Below, in pieces: positions 8,127 through 17,029 of a stretch of 64,000 nucleotides of DNA. The DNA lies in the NCBI RefSeq assembly GCF_044458865.1, contig NZ_JBITIH010000002.1, forward strand, positions 124,001 through 188,000, written 5' to 3'. Under the pieces are notes generated by a model. The model made no database searches. It had not been told where the DNA came from and was given only the letters and a program-made list of their open reading frames with translations. Position 1 is the stretch's first letter; each line of letters begins with the position of its first letter. The DNA is from Micromonospora_G sp044458865 (GTDB lineage: Bacteria; Actinomycetota; Actinomycetes; Mycobacteriales; Micromonosporaceae). The translations under genes were made by a program, and so were the position numbers.

Positions 8127-9386
8127 GTGATTGACCTGCGTCTGCTTCGCGACGAACCGGAAACCGTCCGTGCCAGCCAGCGTGCCCGTGGCGAGTCCGA
8201 CTCGGTCGTCGACGACCTGCTCCAGGCCGACGAGCAGCGCCGGGCCGCGGTCGGGCGGTTCGAGGCGCTGCGGGCCGAGCAGAAACAGCTCGGCAAGCAG
8301 ATGCCTCGGGCCACCGGTGACGAGCGGACCGCGCTGCTGGCGCGTACGAAGGAACTCTCGGCCGAGGTGAAGGCGGCCGAGGCGGCCGTCAGTGACGCCG
8401 AGGCGGCGCTGCGCCGGGCGCAGTTCGCGGTCCCGAACGTGGTCGAGGAGGGGGCGCCCCCCGGCGGCGAGGACGACTTCGTCGTGCTGCGCGAGGTCGG
8501 TACCCGCCCGACGATCGAGAACCCCAGGGACCACCTGGAGATCGGCGAGGCGCTGCGGGCGATCGACGTCGAGCGCGGCGCGAAGGTCTCCGGCAGCCGG
8601 TTCTACTACCTGACCGGGGTGGGCGCGCTGCTCCAGCTCGGCCTGCTCCAACTCGCCATCGCCCAGGCGGTGGAGTACGGCTTCATCCCCGCCATCACCC
8701 CGGCGCTGGTCAAGCCGGAGTCGATGGAGGGCACCGGGTTCCTCGGCGCGCACGCCAGTGAGGTGTACCGGTTGGAGGCGGACGACATCTTCCTGGTCGG
8801 GACCAGTGAGGTGCCGCTGGCCGCGTACCACTCGCAGGAGATCCTGAAGCTGGAGGACGAACCGCTGCGCTACGCCGGTTGGTCGTCCTGCTTCCGACGG
8901 GAGGCCGGGTCGTACGGCAAGGACACCCGGGGCATCATGCGGGTGCACCAGTTCGACAAGGTCGAGATGTTCTCGTACTGCCGGCCCGAACAGGCACACG
9001 AGGAGCACCAGCGGCTGCTGGCCTGGGAAGAGGAGATGCTCGCCAAGGTGGAGATCCCGTACCGGGTGATCGACGTGGCAGCGGGTGATCTCGGCTCCAG
9101 CGCCGCCCGTAAGTACGACTGCGAGGCGTGGGTGCCGTCCCAGGGGCGCTACCGGGAGGTCACCTCGACCTCGAACTGCACCACCTTCCAGGCTCGGCGG
9201 CTGAACGTGCGCTATCGGGACGAAGACGGCAAGCCTCAGTTCGCCGCGACGCTCAACGGCACGCTCGCCACGACCCGGTGGTTGGTGCCGATCCTGGAGA
9301 ACCACCAGCAGCCCGATGGTTCGGTACGGGTCCCCAAGGCACTCCAGCCCTACCTCGGCGGCCGGGACATCCTCGAACCGAGCTGA
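8127..9386 (+). CDS. serS: Seryl-tRNA synthetase
   Basis: 419 residues from GTG 8127 (reads MIDLRLLRDEPE, the canonical start). An N-terminal coiled coil (residues about 27-100) that grips tRNA-Ser is followed by the class II core: TSEVPLAAYHSQEIL, motif 2 FRREAGSYGKDTRGIMRVHQ, TSTSNCTTFQARRLNVRYR and motif 3 NGTLATTRWLVPILENHQQ. Length is normal. No tRNA gene is adjacent. Confidence 0.97.
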   Translation: MIDLRLLRDEPETVRASQRARGESDSVVDDLLQADEQRRAAVGRFEALRAEQKQLGKQMPRATGDERTALLARTKELSAEVKAAEAAVSDAEAALRRAQFAVPNVVEEGAPPGGEDDFVVLREVGTRPTIENPRDHLEIGEALRAIDVERGAKVSGSRFYYLTGVGALLQLGLLQLAIAQAVEYGFIPAITPALVKPESMEGTGFLGAHASEVYRLEADDIFLVGTSEVPLAAYHSQEILKLEDEPLRYAGWSSCFRREAGSYGKDTRGIMRVHQFDKVEMFSYCRPEQAHEEHQRLLAWEEEMLAKVEIPYRVIDVAAGDLGSSAARKYDCEAWVPSQGRYREVTSTSNCTTFQARRLNVRYRDEDGKPQFAATLNGTLATTRWLVPILENHQQPDGSVRVPKALQPYLGGRDILEPS

Positions 9387-9425
9387 GCCGAGCCCCCGCT
9401 CCGCAGCGGAAGACACTCGAACCAC

Positions 9426-9469
9426 CGCCGACCGGCCCACCCCGTACCACCCGGGTGGACCGGTCGGCG
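9426..9469. terminator. Candidate terminator after serS
   Basis: A perfect 10-bp inverted repeat (9426-9435 with 9460-9469) encloses a second 12-base palindrome, CCACCCGGGTGG (9447-9458). It sits 40 bases after the serS stop and 160 bases before the first HAD gene. There is no T tract, as is usual in high-GC actinobacteria. The rest of the 9387-9629 gap holds no recognisable gene. Confidence 0.4.
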
Positions 9470-9629
9470 CGTACCCGCGTGCTGGTACCGGACTATTCGC
9501 CGCGAAGTCATGGGCACGTCGCACGGTGTGAGATACGGTTGCTCCCCCGCCCTCGCGGACCGGCCCCGGACTGGACGAATCCCACCAGCTCGCAAGGGCC
9601 GACGGAGGAGGCGGGGCGGAGGAGGAACC

Positions 9630-10451
9630 ATGCCCCGACCTGGTCTGCCCAAGCTGGTCGCCACCGATCTGGACGGCACCCTGGTCCGTAGCGACGACAC
9701 GGTCTCGGCCTTCACCCACGAGGTGCTCGACCGGGTACGGGCCGCCGGCATCCCGGTGGTCGGCGCCACCGGCCGGGGCCCACGGCTGGCGGAGTTGAGT
9801 CGCAACGACATCCGAGCCGCGGATTTCCTGGTGATGGCGGGCGGCGGTTGGGTGGTCGACCAGACCGACCCGGCCGGCCCGGTGGTGCTGCGTGACGAAC
9901 GGCTGCCCGGTACGGAGCTGGCCAAGCTGCTGGCCGCCTTGGAGGCCGGGGTCGGGCCGCTGACCGTCATGGTCGAGGCGTTGGACGCCCAGGACGCCCC
10001 GCTCTGGGGAGACTTCGACCCGACGTGGCCCTACCCGGAGCGGTTCGAGGCCCGTACCCGGCTCGACTGCTGCGCCACCGACGTGATCAAGGCGTTTGCC
10101 CGTACCCCGGACCACGATGTCGACGCGCTGCTGGACGCGGCGCGCCGGATCGTGCCACCGGAGCAGGCCACGGTCACCCAGGCCGGGCTGGGCTTCATCG
10201 AGATCTGCCCGCCGGGGGTGGACAAGGCGACCGGGCTGGCCGTGGTCGCCGAAGCCCTCGGGGTCGACCCGGCGGAGGTGCTGGTCTTCGGTGACATGCC
10301 GAACGACCTGCCGATGTTCGAGTGGGCGGGATGGGGCCGGGTAGCCGTGAGCAACGCCCACCCGACGGTACGGTCGATCGCCGACGAGATCACCCTCCGC
10401 AACGACGACGACGGCGTGGCCGTGTACCTGGACCGGCTACTGTCCCGTTGA
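9630..10451 (+). CDS. HAD superfamily (Cof-type) hydrolase 1
   Basis: 273 residues from ATG 9630, with a strong GGAGGAGG ribosome binding site. Motif I is ATDLDGTLVRSDD (two catalytic Asp), motif II GATGRG, motif III Lys in DKATGLAVVAEALG and motif IV FGDMPNDLPMF. The cap position (C2) marks the Cof/sugar-phosphatase branch; the substrate cannot be deduced. Its TGA overlaps the ATG of the next gene in TGATG, so the two paralogues should be translated together. Confidence 0.92.
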   Translation: MPRPGLPKLVATDLDGTLVRSDDTVSAFTHEVLDRVRAAGIPVVGATGRGPRLAELSRNDIRAADFLVMAGGGWVVDQTDPAGPVVLRDERLPGTELAKLLAALEAGVGPLTVMVEALDAQDAPLWGDFDPTWPYPERFEARTRLDCCATDVIKAFARTPDHDVDALLDAARRIVPPEQATVTQAGLGFIEICPPGVDKATGLAVVAEALGVDPAEVLVFGDMPNDLPMFEWAGWGRVAVSNAHPTVRSIADEITLRNDDDGVAVYLDRLLSR

Positions 10452-11275
10452 TGGATCAACTGCCCCGGCTCGTCGCCACCGACCTCGACGGCACCCTGGT
10501 CCGCGAGGACCGTACGGTGAGCGCCCGTACCGCCGACGCGCTCGCCCGTTGCACGGCGGCGGGCACCCAGGTCGTGCTGGTCACCGGGCGGCCGATCCGA
10601 TGGCTGCAACGGGTGTACGAGCACCTGCACGGCACCGTTCCGGCGATCTGCGCCAACGGAGCCGTGGTGTACGACCCGGTCGACGACGTGGTGCTGCGTG
10701 CCGACCCGCTCGCCCCGGATCTGCTCGCCGAGGTGGCCCGCCGGCTCCGGGCGGAGGTGCCCGGCGTACGGCTCGCTGTGGAGATCACCGACGGCAGGCA
10801 GATGCGGCACGAGGCCGACTGGCCACTGCGCTGGGAGGCCGGCGATCCCGACGTCCGGGGGATCGAGTCGCCGGAGGAACTCTTCTCGCTCCCGGCGGTC
10901 AAGCTGCTCGCCCGGGCCGGCACCCAGGACCCGGACGTCTTCGTCCAGGTGGTGGCCGGAGCGGTGGCGGGGCTGGCCGAGGCCACCCACTCGTCCTCCT
11001 CCGGGTTGGTGGAGATCTCCGCTGCCGGGGTGACCAAGGCGGCCGGGCTCGCCTGGTTCTGCGCCCGGTACGGGGTGCGTGCGGACCAGGTGGTTGCCTT
11101 CGGTGACATGCCGAACGACCTGCCGATGCTCGCCTGGGCCGGTCGTGCGGTGGCGGTGGCGAACGCGCACCCAACGGTGCTGGAGGTGGCCGACGCGGTG
11201 ACTCTCAGCAACGAACAGGACGGGGTGGCGGCCTACCTGGAGGAGTTGTACGGCGTGGCGGAGCCGGCCGCCTGA
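10451..11275 (+). CDS. HAD superfamily (Cof-type) hydrolase 2
   Basis: 274 residues, ATG 10451 sharing one base with the preceding stop. Motifs: ATDLDGTLVRED, VTGRPI, Lys in TKAAGLAWFCARYG and FGDMPNDLPML. It is clearly paralogous to the preceding protein (same ends of motif I and IV, NAHPTV, DGVAxYLxxL) and probably arose by tandem duplication, but the cap differs, so the substrates may differ. Cytosolic phosphatase by family; substrate unknown. Confidence 0.92.
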   Translation: MDQLPRLVATDLDGTLVREDRTVSARTADALARCTAAGTQVVLVTGRPIRWLQRVYEHLHGTVPAICANGAVVYDPVDDVVLRADPLAPDLLAEVARRLRAEVPGVRLAVEITDGRQMRHEADWPLRWEAGDPDVRGIESPEELFSLPAVKLLARAGTQDPDVFVQVVAGAVAGLAEATHSSSSGLVEISAAGVTKAAGLAWFCARYGVRADQVVAFGDMPNDLPMLAWAGRAVAVANAHPTVLEVADAVTLSNEQDGVAAYLEELYGVAEPAA

Positions 11276-11430
11276 CCGGCGGTGCTCAGCTCATGACGCG
11301 CCCTGATGTCGCGAGCGTGGCGCGACGAGGACGGATCGATGGGACACGGCTCTAGTGTCCGCAACGGTGCCGATCGTGGCCCAGCCTGGCGCGAAAAGTG
11401 TCGGCACAATCGATCTCGCAGGGAGCAAGG

Positions 11431-11949
11431 ATGCGCATCGCCCGTCGTACCACCAGACCTGGCAACGGATCGTCGTACGTCCGCAGGGGTCTCGCCCTGC
11501 TGCTCGTCATCGTCGCGGCCCTCGGGGTCAGCATGACCACCCAGACCCCTGCGATGGCGGCAGGCTCGGGATGTGGGGCGGCATGTGACGGCAAGGAGCC
11601 GTCCACCTACATCGCCACCGTGGACGGGTCTCAGGGGATCTGCGGCCTGGTCGGCGCCTCGACCATCTACGCGGCGACCAACGTCGAGTTGCGGTACAGC
11701 TCCTACTGCCAGACCGCGTGGGCCCGCCAGACCGGGAGTCTCGGCTGGCTGACCGGCGTGCTGGTGGAGAGCTACAACGCCAACGGCACCCTGCGGAGGA
11801 CCTACACCAGCGACACTTCGCCGGGGGCCTGGTCTTTCATGGTCAACGACAAGGGCATCACCGCCCGTGCCTGTTTCTTCCAGTACAACAACGACGCCGA
11901 CCAGGAGGCCGGCCGGCGGACCATCATCGCCTGCACCGGTAGGTACTGA
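11431..11949 (+). CDS. Secreted DUF2690-like protein
   Basis: 172 residues from ATG 11431, preceded by GGGAGCAAGG. A signal peptide (basic start, hydrophobic ALLLVIVAALGV, AMA-A cleavage near residue 43) leads to a small exported domain. CGAACDGKEP, VELRYSSYCQTAWAR and a final cysteine match the DUF2690 pattern C-x3-C-x-GK-x-P ... LRYS-x2-C-x-AWAR found in actinobacteria. Function unknown. A distant relative is encoded at 58498-59148. Confidence 0.78.
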   Translation: MRIARRTTRPGNGSSYVRRGLALLLVIVAALGVSMTTQTPAMAAGSGCGAACDGKEPSTYIATVDGSQGICGLVGASTIYAATNVELRYSSYCQTAWARQTGSLGWLTGVLVESYNANGTLRRTYTSDTSPGAWSFMVNDKGITARACFFQYNNDADQEAGRRTIIACTGRY

Positions 11950-12032
11950 GCCACATCCGATTGACCCGCAGGGTGGTGGGGTTCGGTCGCGACCGGATCC
12001 CACCACGCGCCGGCGTTACGCTGCGACCAGGA

Positions 12033-12629
12033 TCAGAGATACTGGCCGGTGTTCGGGTTCTCGCCCTGCTGGCCTGGCAGGCCGGGCATCATGCCGGCGC
12101 CCTGGGGGCCGATCGGGAGCGCCTGACGCCCACCCGTGCGCATCTGCTCCAACTGGAGCCGGGCCGCCATCTGCTGGGCCACCAGCGCGGCCTGGATGCC
12201 GTGGAACAGCCCTTCGAGCCAACCGACGAGCTGGGCCTGCGCGACACGCAGTTCGCCCTCGCTCGGAGTCACCCCTTCCTCGAACGGCAGGGAGAGCCGC
12301 TCCAGCTCCTCCCGGAGTTCGGGGGCGAGACCGTCCTCCAGTTCGACGATCGACCGCTGGTGGATCTCACGCAGGCGGTGCCGGCTCGCCTCGTCCAGCG
12401 GCGCGGCCTTCACCTCCTCCAGCAACTGCTTGATCATGCTGCCGATCCGCATCACCTTCGCCGGCTGCTCGATCAGGCTGCCCGGGTCCTCGTCCTGCTT
12501 GTCACCACCGATCGGCACGGTGCCGACCGGCTGGCCGTCGGGGCCGACCACCACCACGGTGCCGGGTCGGCCGGCCTCCGGACGGGGAGACTCGTCGTTC
12601 TCGTTCTCGGGGCGCGAGGCATCGGTCAT
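12033..12629 (-). CDS. bpa: Bacterial proteasome activator
   Basis: 198 residues from ATG 12629. The central region (EQPAKVMRIGSMIKQLLEEV, LDEASRHRLREIHQRS, EDGLAPELREELERL, QLVGWLEGLFHGIQAA) matches the Rv3780/PafE ATP-independent proteasome activator, which forms a dodecameric ring on the 20S core. The protein ends in TGQYL, the penultimate-Tyr docking tail that opens the proteasome gate. The N-terminal 50 residues are disordered and acidic. It implies a 20S proteasome elsewhere in the genome; none is in the window. Confidence 0.96.
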   Translation of the reverse strand: MTDASRPENENDESPRPEAGRPGTVVVVGPDGQPVGTVPIGGDKQDEDPGSLIEQPAKVMRIGSMIKQLLEEVKAAPLDEASRHRLREIHQRSIVELEDGLAPELREELERLSLPFEEGVTPSEGELRVAQAQLVGWLEGLFHGIQAALVAQQMAARLQLEQMRTGGRQALPIGPQGAGMMPGLPGQQGENPNTGQYL

Positions 12630-12690
12630 GCCCCCATTTTCACGCAGCGCGCGTATCCACCACCGGCCGGTCCCGAGATACCGTCTGGCC

Positions 12691-13551
12691 GTGTACCCCG
12701 ACCCCCGAGCCGTGCTCACCCGCGCAGCGCCCGCACCCGACGCCACTGTCCGCTACGGCCCCGGCCCCGAACACCTCGCTGACGTACGGCTGCCCTCGGC
12801 CGTCGACGGCCCTTCCCGCCCACTTGTCGTGGTGATCCACGGGGGTTTCTGGCGGGCCGAGTACGACCGGACCCACACCTCGCCGCTCGCCGCCGATCTG
12901 GCGGCGCGCGGGTACCCGGTGGCGCAGTTGGAGTACCGGCGTACCGGGCAGGAGGGTGGTGGTTGGCCGGGCACCCTGGACGACGTGGTCGCCGGGGTCG
13001 CCGCGCTTCCCGCGCTCGTGGCCGGGTTGTTCCGGTCCGACACCGGGGCGGAGGCGTCTTCGGGGCCGGCTCCGGTCGCGCCGATCCTGCTGGGCCACTC
13101 GGCAGGCGGGCAGCTCGCGCTGCACTGCGCCCGCCACCTGCCGGACCGGGTGGGTGGCGTCCTCGCGCTCGCACCGGTGAGCGACCTGGCCGAGGCGTAC
13201 CGGCTCGATCTTGACGACGGGGCGGTCGCGGCGCTGCTCGGCGGTGGTCCGGACGAGTTCCCTGACCGGTACGCGTTCAGCGACCCGTACGGCGCGCTCG
13301 GATGGCCCGGTGCACCGGAGTCACCACAGGGACATTCACCTTCACAAGTGCCCTGTTCCACACGCACAGTAATCGTGCACGGAACCCTCGACCAACAGGT
13401 GCCGGCGTGGATGAGTCGTCGGTACGCGGCGGCAGCCGGGGCGAATTGTCAGTTGATTGAGCTATCTGATTGTGAGCATTTCGGTCTCATCGATCCCGAA
13501 TCGCCACCGTGGATCATGGTGACGCAGGCACTGGCGTCACTCCACCCCTGA
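12691..13551 (+). CDS. Alpha/beta hydrolase (esterase/peptidase-like)
   Basis: 286 residues from GTG 12691, divergent from bpa with only 61 bases between. Oxyanion HGGFWR (HGG type), nucleophile GHSAGG, and C-terminal TLDQQVP and CEHFGLIDP supplying the acid and His complete the triad. The HGGFWR plus GHSAGG combination is typical of the kynurenine-formamidase/BD-FAE-like group, but no tryptophan catabolism gene is nearby. Codon usage drops in GC near the 3' end (13440-13490). Confidence 0.85.
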   Translation: MYPDPRAVLTRAAPAPDATVRYGPGPEHLADVRLPSAVDGPSRPLVVVIHGGFWRAEYDRTHTSPLAADLAARGYPVAQLEYRRTGQEGGGWPGTLDDVVAGVAALPALVAGLFRSDTGAEASSGPAPVAPILLGHSAGGQLALHCARHLPDRVGGVLALAPVSDLAEAYRLDLDDGAVAALLGGGPDEFPDRYAFSDPYGALGWPGAPESPQGHSPSQVPCSTRTVIVHGTLDQQVPAWMSRRYAAAAGANCQLIELSDCEHFGLIDPESPPWIMVTQALASLHP

Positions 13552-13584
13552 CATCTCATTCCTTGAACGGATGATCGAGCGGCA

Positions 13585-13613
13585 TTGACGCAGCGTCGCC
13601 AACCCGGTAAAAC
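13585..13613 (+). promoter_or_regulatory. Candidate promoter of the binding-protein gene
   Basis: TTGACG (13585-13590) and TAAAAC (13608-13613) are separated by 17 bases, the optimal spacing for a housekeeping sigma factor; transcription would start near 13620, about 40 bases before the GTG start at 13661. Confidence 0.4.
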
Positions 13614-13660
13614 GCGGAGGGGCTGTGGGCCGCCCAATGACGTTCGGGGAGGAACGATCT

Positions 13661-14866
13661 GTGTCGCATTTGGACCGCAGGCAGGCGCTCAAACTTCTCG
13701 CCGCACTCGGCGGCACCGGGCTCGCCGCCGCGTGTAGTACCGACACCGGGACGGTGGCCGCGGACGGCGGACCGGTCAGTGACCAGCCGGTCCGGATCGG
13801 CCTCCTCGCTCCGCAGACGGGTGGCTACAAGCCCATCGGCGACGAGATCGTGAAGGGTTTCCAGCTCTTCCTCGACCTCAACGAAGGGCGGCTCGGCGGT
13901 CACCCGGTGGAGTTGGTCCAGGCCGACGAGGGCGAGACGGCCCAGACCGGCAAGGCCGCCCTGGACGGGCTGCTCAAGCAGAACGTGCTCGCCCTGACCG
14001 GCGTGGTGAACTCGTCGGTCATGCTCGGCATCCGGGACGCGGTCGAACAGGCGAAGGTCCCGCTGGTCGGTTCGAACGCCTCCCCATCCACCCTGCAGAG
14101 CGTCGTCTACATCTGGCGCACGTCTTATGTCAACGACGAACCCGGGCGAGCAATCGCGCCGTACGTGGCCGGAAAGGTCCCACGCGGACAGAAGGTCGCC
14201 ATTATCGCCCCGGAGGGGCAGAGCGGCCGGGACGCGGTGGCCGGCTTCCAACAGGCGTTCGGGGCCGCCGATCCCCGAATCGCCGCTCCGGTCCTCTGGA
14301 CCGAATTCTCCACCAATCCCGGCAAGGGCGCTTTCTCCGCCAAGATCGAACAGCTCCAGGACCGGAACCCTGATGCGATCTTCTGCTTCTACGCCGGTGC
14401 GGCGGCGGTGGAGTTCGTCAAGCAGCTACGCGGCTCGGGCTACCGCAAAACGATCTACGCGCCGGGTTTCCTGACCGAGGGAACCGTGCTGAACGAGCTC
14501 AAGCCGGAGGAGGCGGAAGGGATCTTCACCGCCCTGAACTATTCGGCCGACCTCAACAACGCGGCCAATCGCCGATTCGCCTCGGCGTTCCGCAAGGCAC
14601 ACGGCGCGTCGCCGACCACGTACGCGATGGCTTCGTACGACGCCGCGCAGGTCTTGAACAAGGCGATCCGGATCGCCGGCACGCGCCCGACCCCGCAGCA
14701 GGTCAACCTCGCCCTCGGCAACGTGGGACAGATCGACAGCCCGCGTGGGCCGTGGCAGTTCAACCAGCCCCGCACCCCGCAGCAGAAGTGGTACCTGCGC
14801 AAGGTCCAGCGGGACGGGCAGTTGCTCTCCAACGTACTGATCAACGAACTGGCCACGCTCGGTTAG
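13661..14866 (+). CDS. Branched-chain amino acid type ABC substrate-binding lipoprotein
   Basis: 401 residues from GTG 13661, chosen because GGGGAGG lies eight bases upstream. A DRRQALK start and hydrophobic stretch end in the lipobox LAAAC, so it is probably a lipid-anchored extracellular protein, possibly Tat-exported. The body is a type I periplasmic binding fold: RIGLLAPQTGGYKPIGDE, GGHPVELVQADEG, ALTGVVNSSV, VPLVGSNASPS, AIIAPEGQSGRDAV. No permease or ATPase gene flanks it, so it is an orphan binding protein that either borrows a distant transporter or acts as a sensor. Confidence 0.87.
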   Translation: MSHLDRRQALKLLAALGGTGLAAACSTDTGTVAADGGPVSDQPVRIGLLAPQTGGYKPIGDEIVKGFQLFLDLNEGRLGGHPVELVQADEGETAQTGKAALDGLLKQNVLALTGVVNSSVMLGIRDAVEQAKVPLVGSNASPSTLQSVVYIWRTSYVNDEPGRAIAPYVAGKVPRGQKVAIIAPEGQSGRDAVAGFQQAFGAADPRIAAPVLWTEFSTNPGKGAFSAKIEQLQDRNPDAIFCFYAGAAAVEFVKQLRGSGYRKTIYAPGFLTEGTVLNELKPEEAEGIFTALNYSADLNNAANRRFASAFRKAHGASPTTYAMASYDAAQVLNKAIRIAGTRPTPQQVNLALGNVGQIDSPRGPWQFNQPRTPQQKWYLRKVQRDGQLLSNVLINELATLG

Positions 14867-14875
14867 CCGGTCCTG

Positions 14876-14910
14876 GGGCGGGGGGCCGTACACCAGCGGT
14901 TCCCCCGCCC
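14876..14910. terminator. Bidirectional terminator candidate
   Basis: GGGCGGGGG (14876-14884) pairs with CCCCCGCCC (14902-14910) across 17 bases in the 53-base space between two convergent genes, the expected position for a shared terminator. Confidence 0.5.
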
Positions 14911-14919
14911 GTCCGACTT

Positions 14920-15744
14920 TCAGTGGCGCAGTTCGGCGATGCAGCACTTGACGCTGCCGCCACCCTTCTTCAGCTCACCCAGCTCGACCGGCACCGGCAC
15001 GTAACCCGCTGCCGCCAACTTGGTGGCCAGACCGCTCGCCTCGCTGTTGAGCACCACGTGCCGGCCGTCCCCGACCAGGTTGAGACCGAAGGCGAGCGCG
15101 TCGACCTCGTCGGCAAGCACGGCGTCGGGGAAGAGCTGGGCGAGCACCTGCTGGGCTGCGGGCGAGAAGGCCCCCGGGTAGTAGACGATGTTCCGGTCGT
15201 CGAGCGCGGCCAGCGCGGTGTCGAGGTGGTAGAAGCGCGGGTCGACCAGGCGCAGGGAGACGACGGGGCGGCCCAGGGCCTCCTGCGCCTCGGCGTGCGC
15301 GGACACCTCGGTACGGAAGCCGTAACCGGCCAGGATCGTCCCGCCGTGGGCTTCGGGCAGGTACGCGAAGTCGCCCTCACCCTCGTTGGTCACGGTCGGC
15401 GCCACGTACCGCCAGCCCTCGGCCTCGTAGAACGCCCGATGGGCAGCCGCCTCCGCGGTGCGCTGCTCGTACCTGAACCGGGCCCCGTACACGGTGCCGT
15501 CGACCACGAAGGCCCCGTTGGCCGCGAAGACCATGTCCGGCAGGCCCGGCTCCGGATGCAGTACGTGCACCGTGTGGCCGAGACCGAGCAGCGTCTCCCG
15601 CAGCCGGTCCCACTGCTTGACCGCCAAATCGACGTCGACCGGCGTGGTGGGATCCATCCACGGGTTGATCACGTACTGCACGCTGAAATGCTCGGGCGCG
15701 CACAGGAGATATGTCCGCTTTCGCGGGATCCGCCGCTGGTTCAC
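14920..15744 (-). CDS. ddaH: Dimethylargininase-like amidinohydrolase
   Basis: 274 residues from GTG 15744 (TTG 15753 would add three). Pentein-fold enzyme: PRKRTYLLCAPEHF and INPWMDP at the start, GLPDMVFAANGAFV (acidic substrate-binding loop), GEGDF, the catalytic His region FYHLDTALAAL and the C-terminal GGGSVKCCIAEL with the nucleophilic Cys. Homologues hydrolyse dimethylarginine or other guanidino compounds to citrulline; related actinobacterial genes often sit beside ornithine aminotransferase and an Lrp gene (from memory). Here the Lrp gene is divergent 68 bases away, but no aminotransferase follows. Confidence 0.85.
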   Translation of the reverse strand: MNQRRIPRKRTYLLCAPEHFSVQYVINPWMDPTTPVDVDLAVKQWDRLRETLLGLGHTVHVLHPEPGLPDMVFAANGAFVVDGTVYGARFRYEQRTAEAAAHRAFYEAEGWRYVAPTVTNEGEGDFAYLPEAHGGTILAGYGFRTEVSAHAEAQEALGRPVVSLRLVDPRFYHLDTALAALDDRNIVYYPGAFSPAAQQVLAQLFPDAVLADEVDALAFGLNLVGDGRHVVLNSEASGLATKLAAAGYVPVPVELGELKKGGGSVKCCIAELRH

Positions 15745-15812
15745 GGATACCAAGGGTAGGTACGGTGGAGCTGCACAAACAGCCGGATCTGTTGCTTGCT
15801 AGAGGCGGAACG

Positions 15813-16277
15813 TTGCAGATAGACGACATAGATCAGCGAATCATTGCGTCGCTGATCGCCGACGCGCGCCAGTCGTACGCCGAGATCGGCACCCGGGTCT
15901 CACTCTCCGCTCCGGCGGTCAAGCGCCGGGTCGACCGACTGCGCGCGGGCGGCGTCATCCGGGCATTCACCACCGTCGTCGACCCGGCCGCGGTCGGCTG
16001 GAACACCGAGGCGTTCGTCGAACTCTTCTGCACCGGCCGCACCACCCCCGCGCAGCTCACCGTGGCGACCCGGCGACACCCGGAGGTGGTCGGCGCGTAC
16101 ACCGTCTCCGGTGAGGCGGACGCCCTGGTCCACCTCCGCGCGGCCGACATCACCCACCTGGAACAGGCGCTCGAACGGCTACGGGCGGAACCGTTCGTGA
16201 CCTCCACCCGAAGCATGATCGTGCTGTCCCGTCTGGTCGACTCGCCGACCGTGATCCCCGCCCCGACCGGCGGCTGA
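15813..16277 (+). CDS. Lrp/AsnC family transcriptional regulator
   Basis: 154 residues from TTG 15813 (GTG 15765 is an alternative that would add 16). The N-terminus DDIDQRIIASLIADARQSYAEIG leads into the helix-turn-helix (VSLSAPAVKRRVDRLRAGGVI), and the C-terminal half is a RAM/ACT-like effector domain (VVGAYTVSGEADALVHL). Lrp proteins control the divergent neighbour in response to an amino acid; here that is the dimethylargininase-like gene, suggesting arginine, ornithine or citrulline as effector (inference). Confidence 0.87.
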   Translation: MQIDDIDQRIIASLIADARQSYAEIGTRVSLSAPAVKRRVDRLRAGGVIRAFTTVVDPAAVGWNTEAFVELFCTGRTTPAQLTVATRRHPEVVGAYTVSGEADALVHLRAADITHLEQALERLRAEPFVTSTRSMIVLSRLVDSPTVIPAPTGG

Positions 16278-16287
16278 CCCGGGGCGC

Positions 16288-16323
16288 GTGACGGCGCCGC
16301 CACGACGGAACGGCGCCGCTCAC
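16288..16323. terminator. Possible terminator between convergent genes
   Basis: GTGACGGCGCCG (16288-16299) and CGGCGCCGCTCAC (16311-16323) form an 8-bp perfect stem with an imperfect extension, in the 63-base space between the Lrp gene and the convergent gene at 16341. Confidence 0.35.
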
Positions 16324-16340
16324 CGGAAGGGAGGCGCTGG

Positions 16341-16823
16341 TCAGCGCAGACCGGGGGTCGCGTCACTGCCACCCCAGCTCAGACCGCCGAGTCCGGCCGC
16401 GCGATGGAAGCCGGGATGCTCGCGTACGTCCGCGCAGACCTCGTCGTCGGGTCCGACCGCCCCGCAGAAGAGCGGTTCGATGTGGTTCCAGGTGTCGGCC
16501 CGGGAGAGCAGGGGCGCGTGCACGCCGACCTCGGGCCGGAGCACGCTGAGCCCCTCGGCGTAGCTGACCGCGTGCGCCCGCGCCTCGTCCAGGTTCGCTG
16601 CGGGAAAGGTGAGGTGCAGCGTGTATCGGGTGTGGGTGGCCTGCTCCGGCCAGGTAGGACCGGATTGCCGGGGAAACTGCGGAGGGCGTTTCAGCGCGTG
16701 CGCCACGGCCGCCCGGACCGGCTCGGACACGTCCGCCCCGTCAAGTACGGCAAACAGGTCCGCCTCGCGCTCGGGTTGGGCATAGTGGGGTTTGTGCCAG
16801 TGTGGCGAGCGGTTGTCGATCAC
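16341..16823 (-). CDS. Hypothetical protein
   Basis: 160 residues from GTG 16823, chosen because GGAGG stands five bases upstream; the frame stays open to 16910 but that part looks non-coding. Starts IDNRSPHWHKPHYAQPEREAD and contains LHLTFPAANLDEARAHAV. No membrane segment or signal peptide. Several His and Trp residues cluster at the N-terminus and in ADTWNHIEPLFCG. I do not recognise the family. It is divergent from the beta-propeller gene and convergent with the Lrp gene. Confidence 0.65.
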   Translation of the reverse strand: MIDNRSPHWHKPHYAQPEREADLFAVLDGADVSEPVRAAVAHALKRPPQFPRQSGPTWPEQATHTRYTLHLTFPAANLDEARAHAVSYAEGLSVLRPEVGVHAPLLSRADTWNHIEPLFCGAVGPDDEVCADVREHPGFHRAAGLGGLSWGGSDATPGLR

Positions 16824-17029
16824 CAATACCTCCGGGTACGCGCGCGGTAGCGTCCTTTGTCGAGATTCTTCGTGAAACACGGTGACGAAGCAGTCACAGA
16901 GAGCATGCATGGGATTTCTCGTGGATGCAACGCCGCAAATCGGGATGGACCGCTAGCTTCTTCCCGATCATCGGCGGAAGGTGCGCCGGCTGACGGAACG
17001 CGAGGCGCGCTCGACACGTCGTACCGACC

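Noticed and set aside
9387..9629. tRNA gene downstream of serS
   Set aside because: The hairpin there lacks the cloverleaf, anticodon and T-loop GTTCGA sequence.
8118..10361. A 747-residue minus-strand open frame opposite serS and the first HAD gene
   Set aside because: It runs antisense to two certain genes and has no family character; such frames are produced by high GC at third positions.
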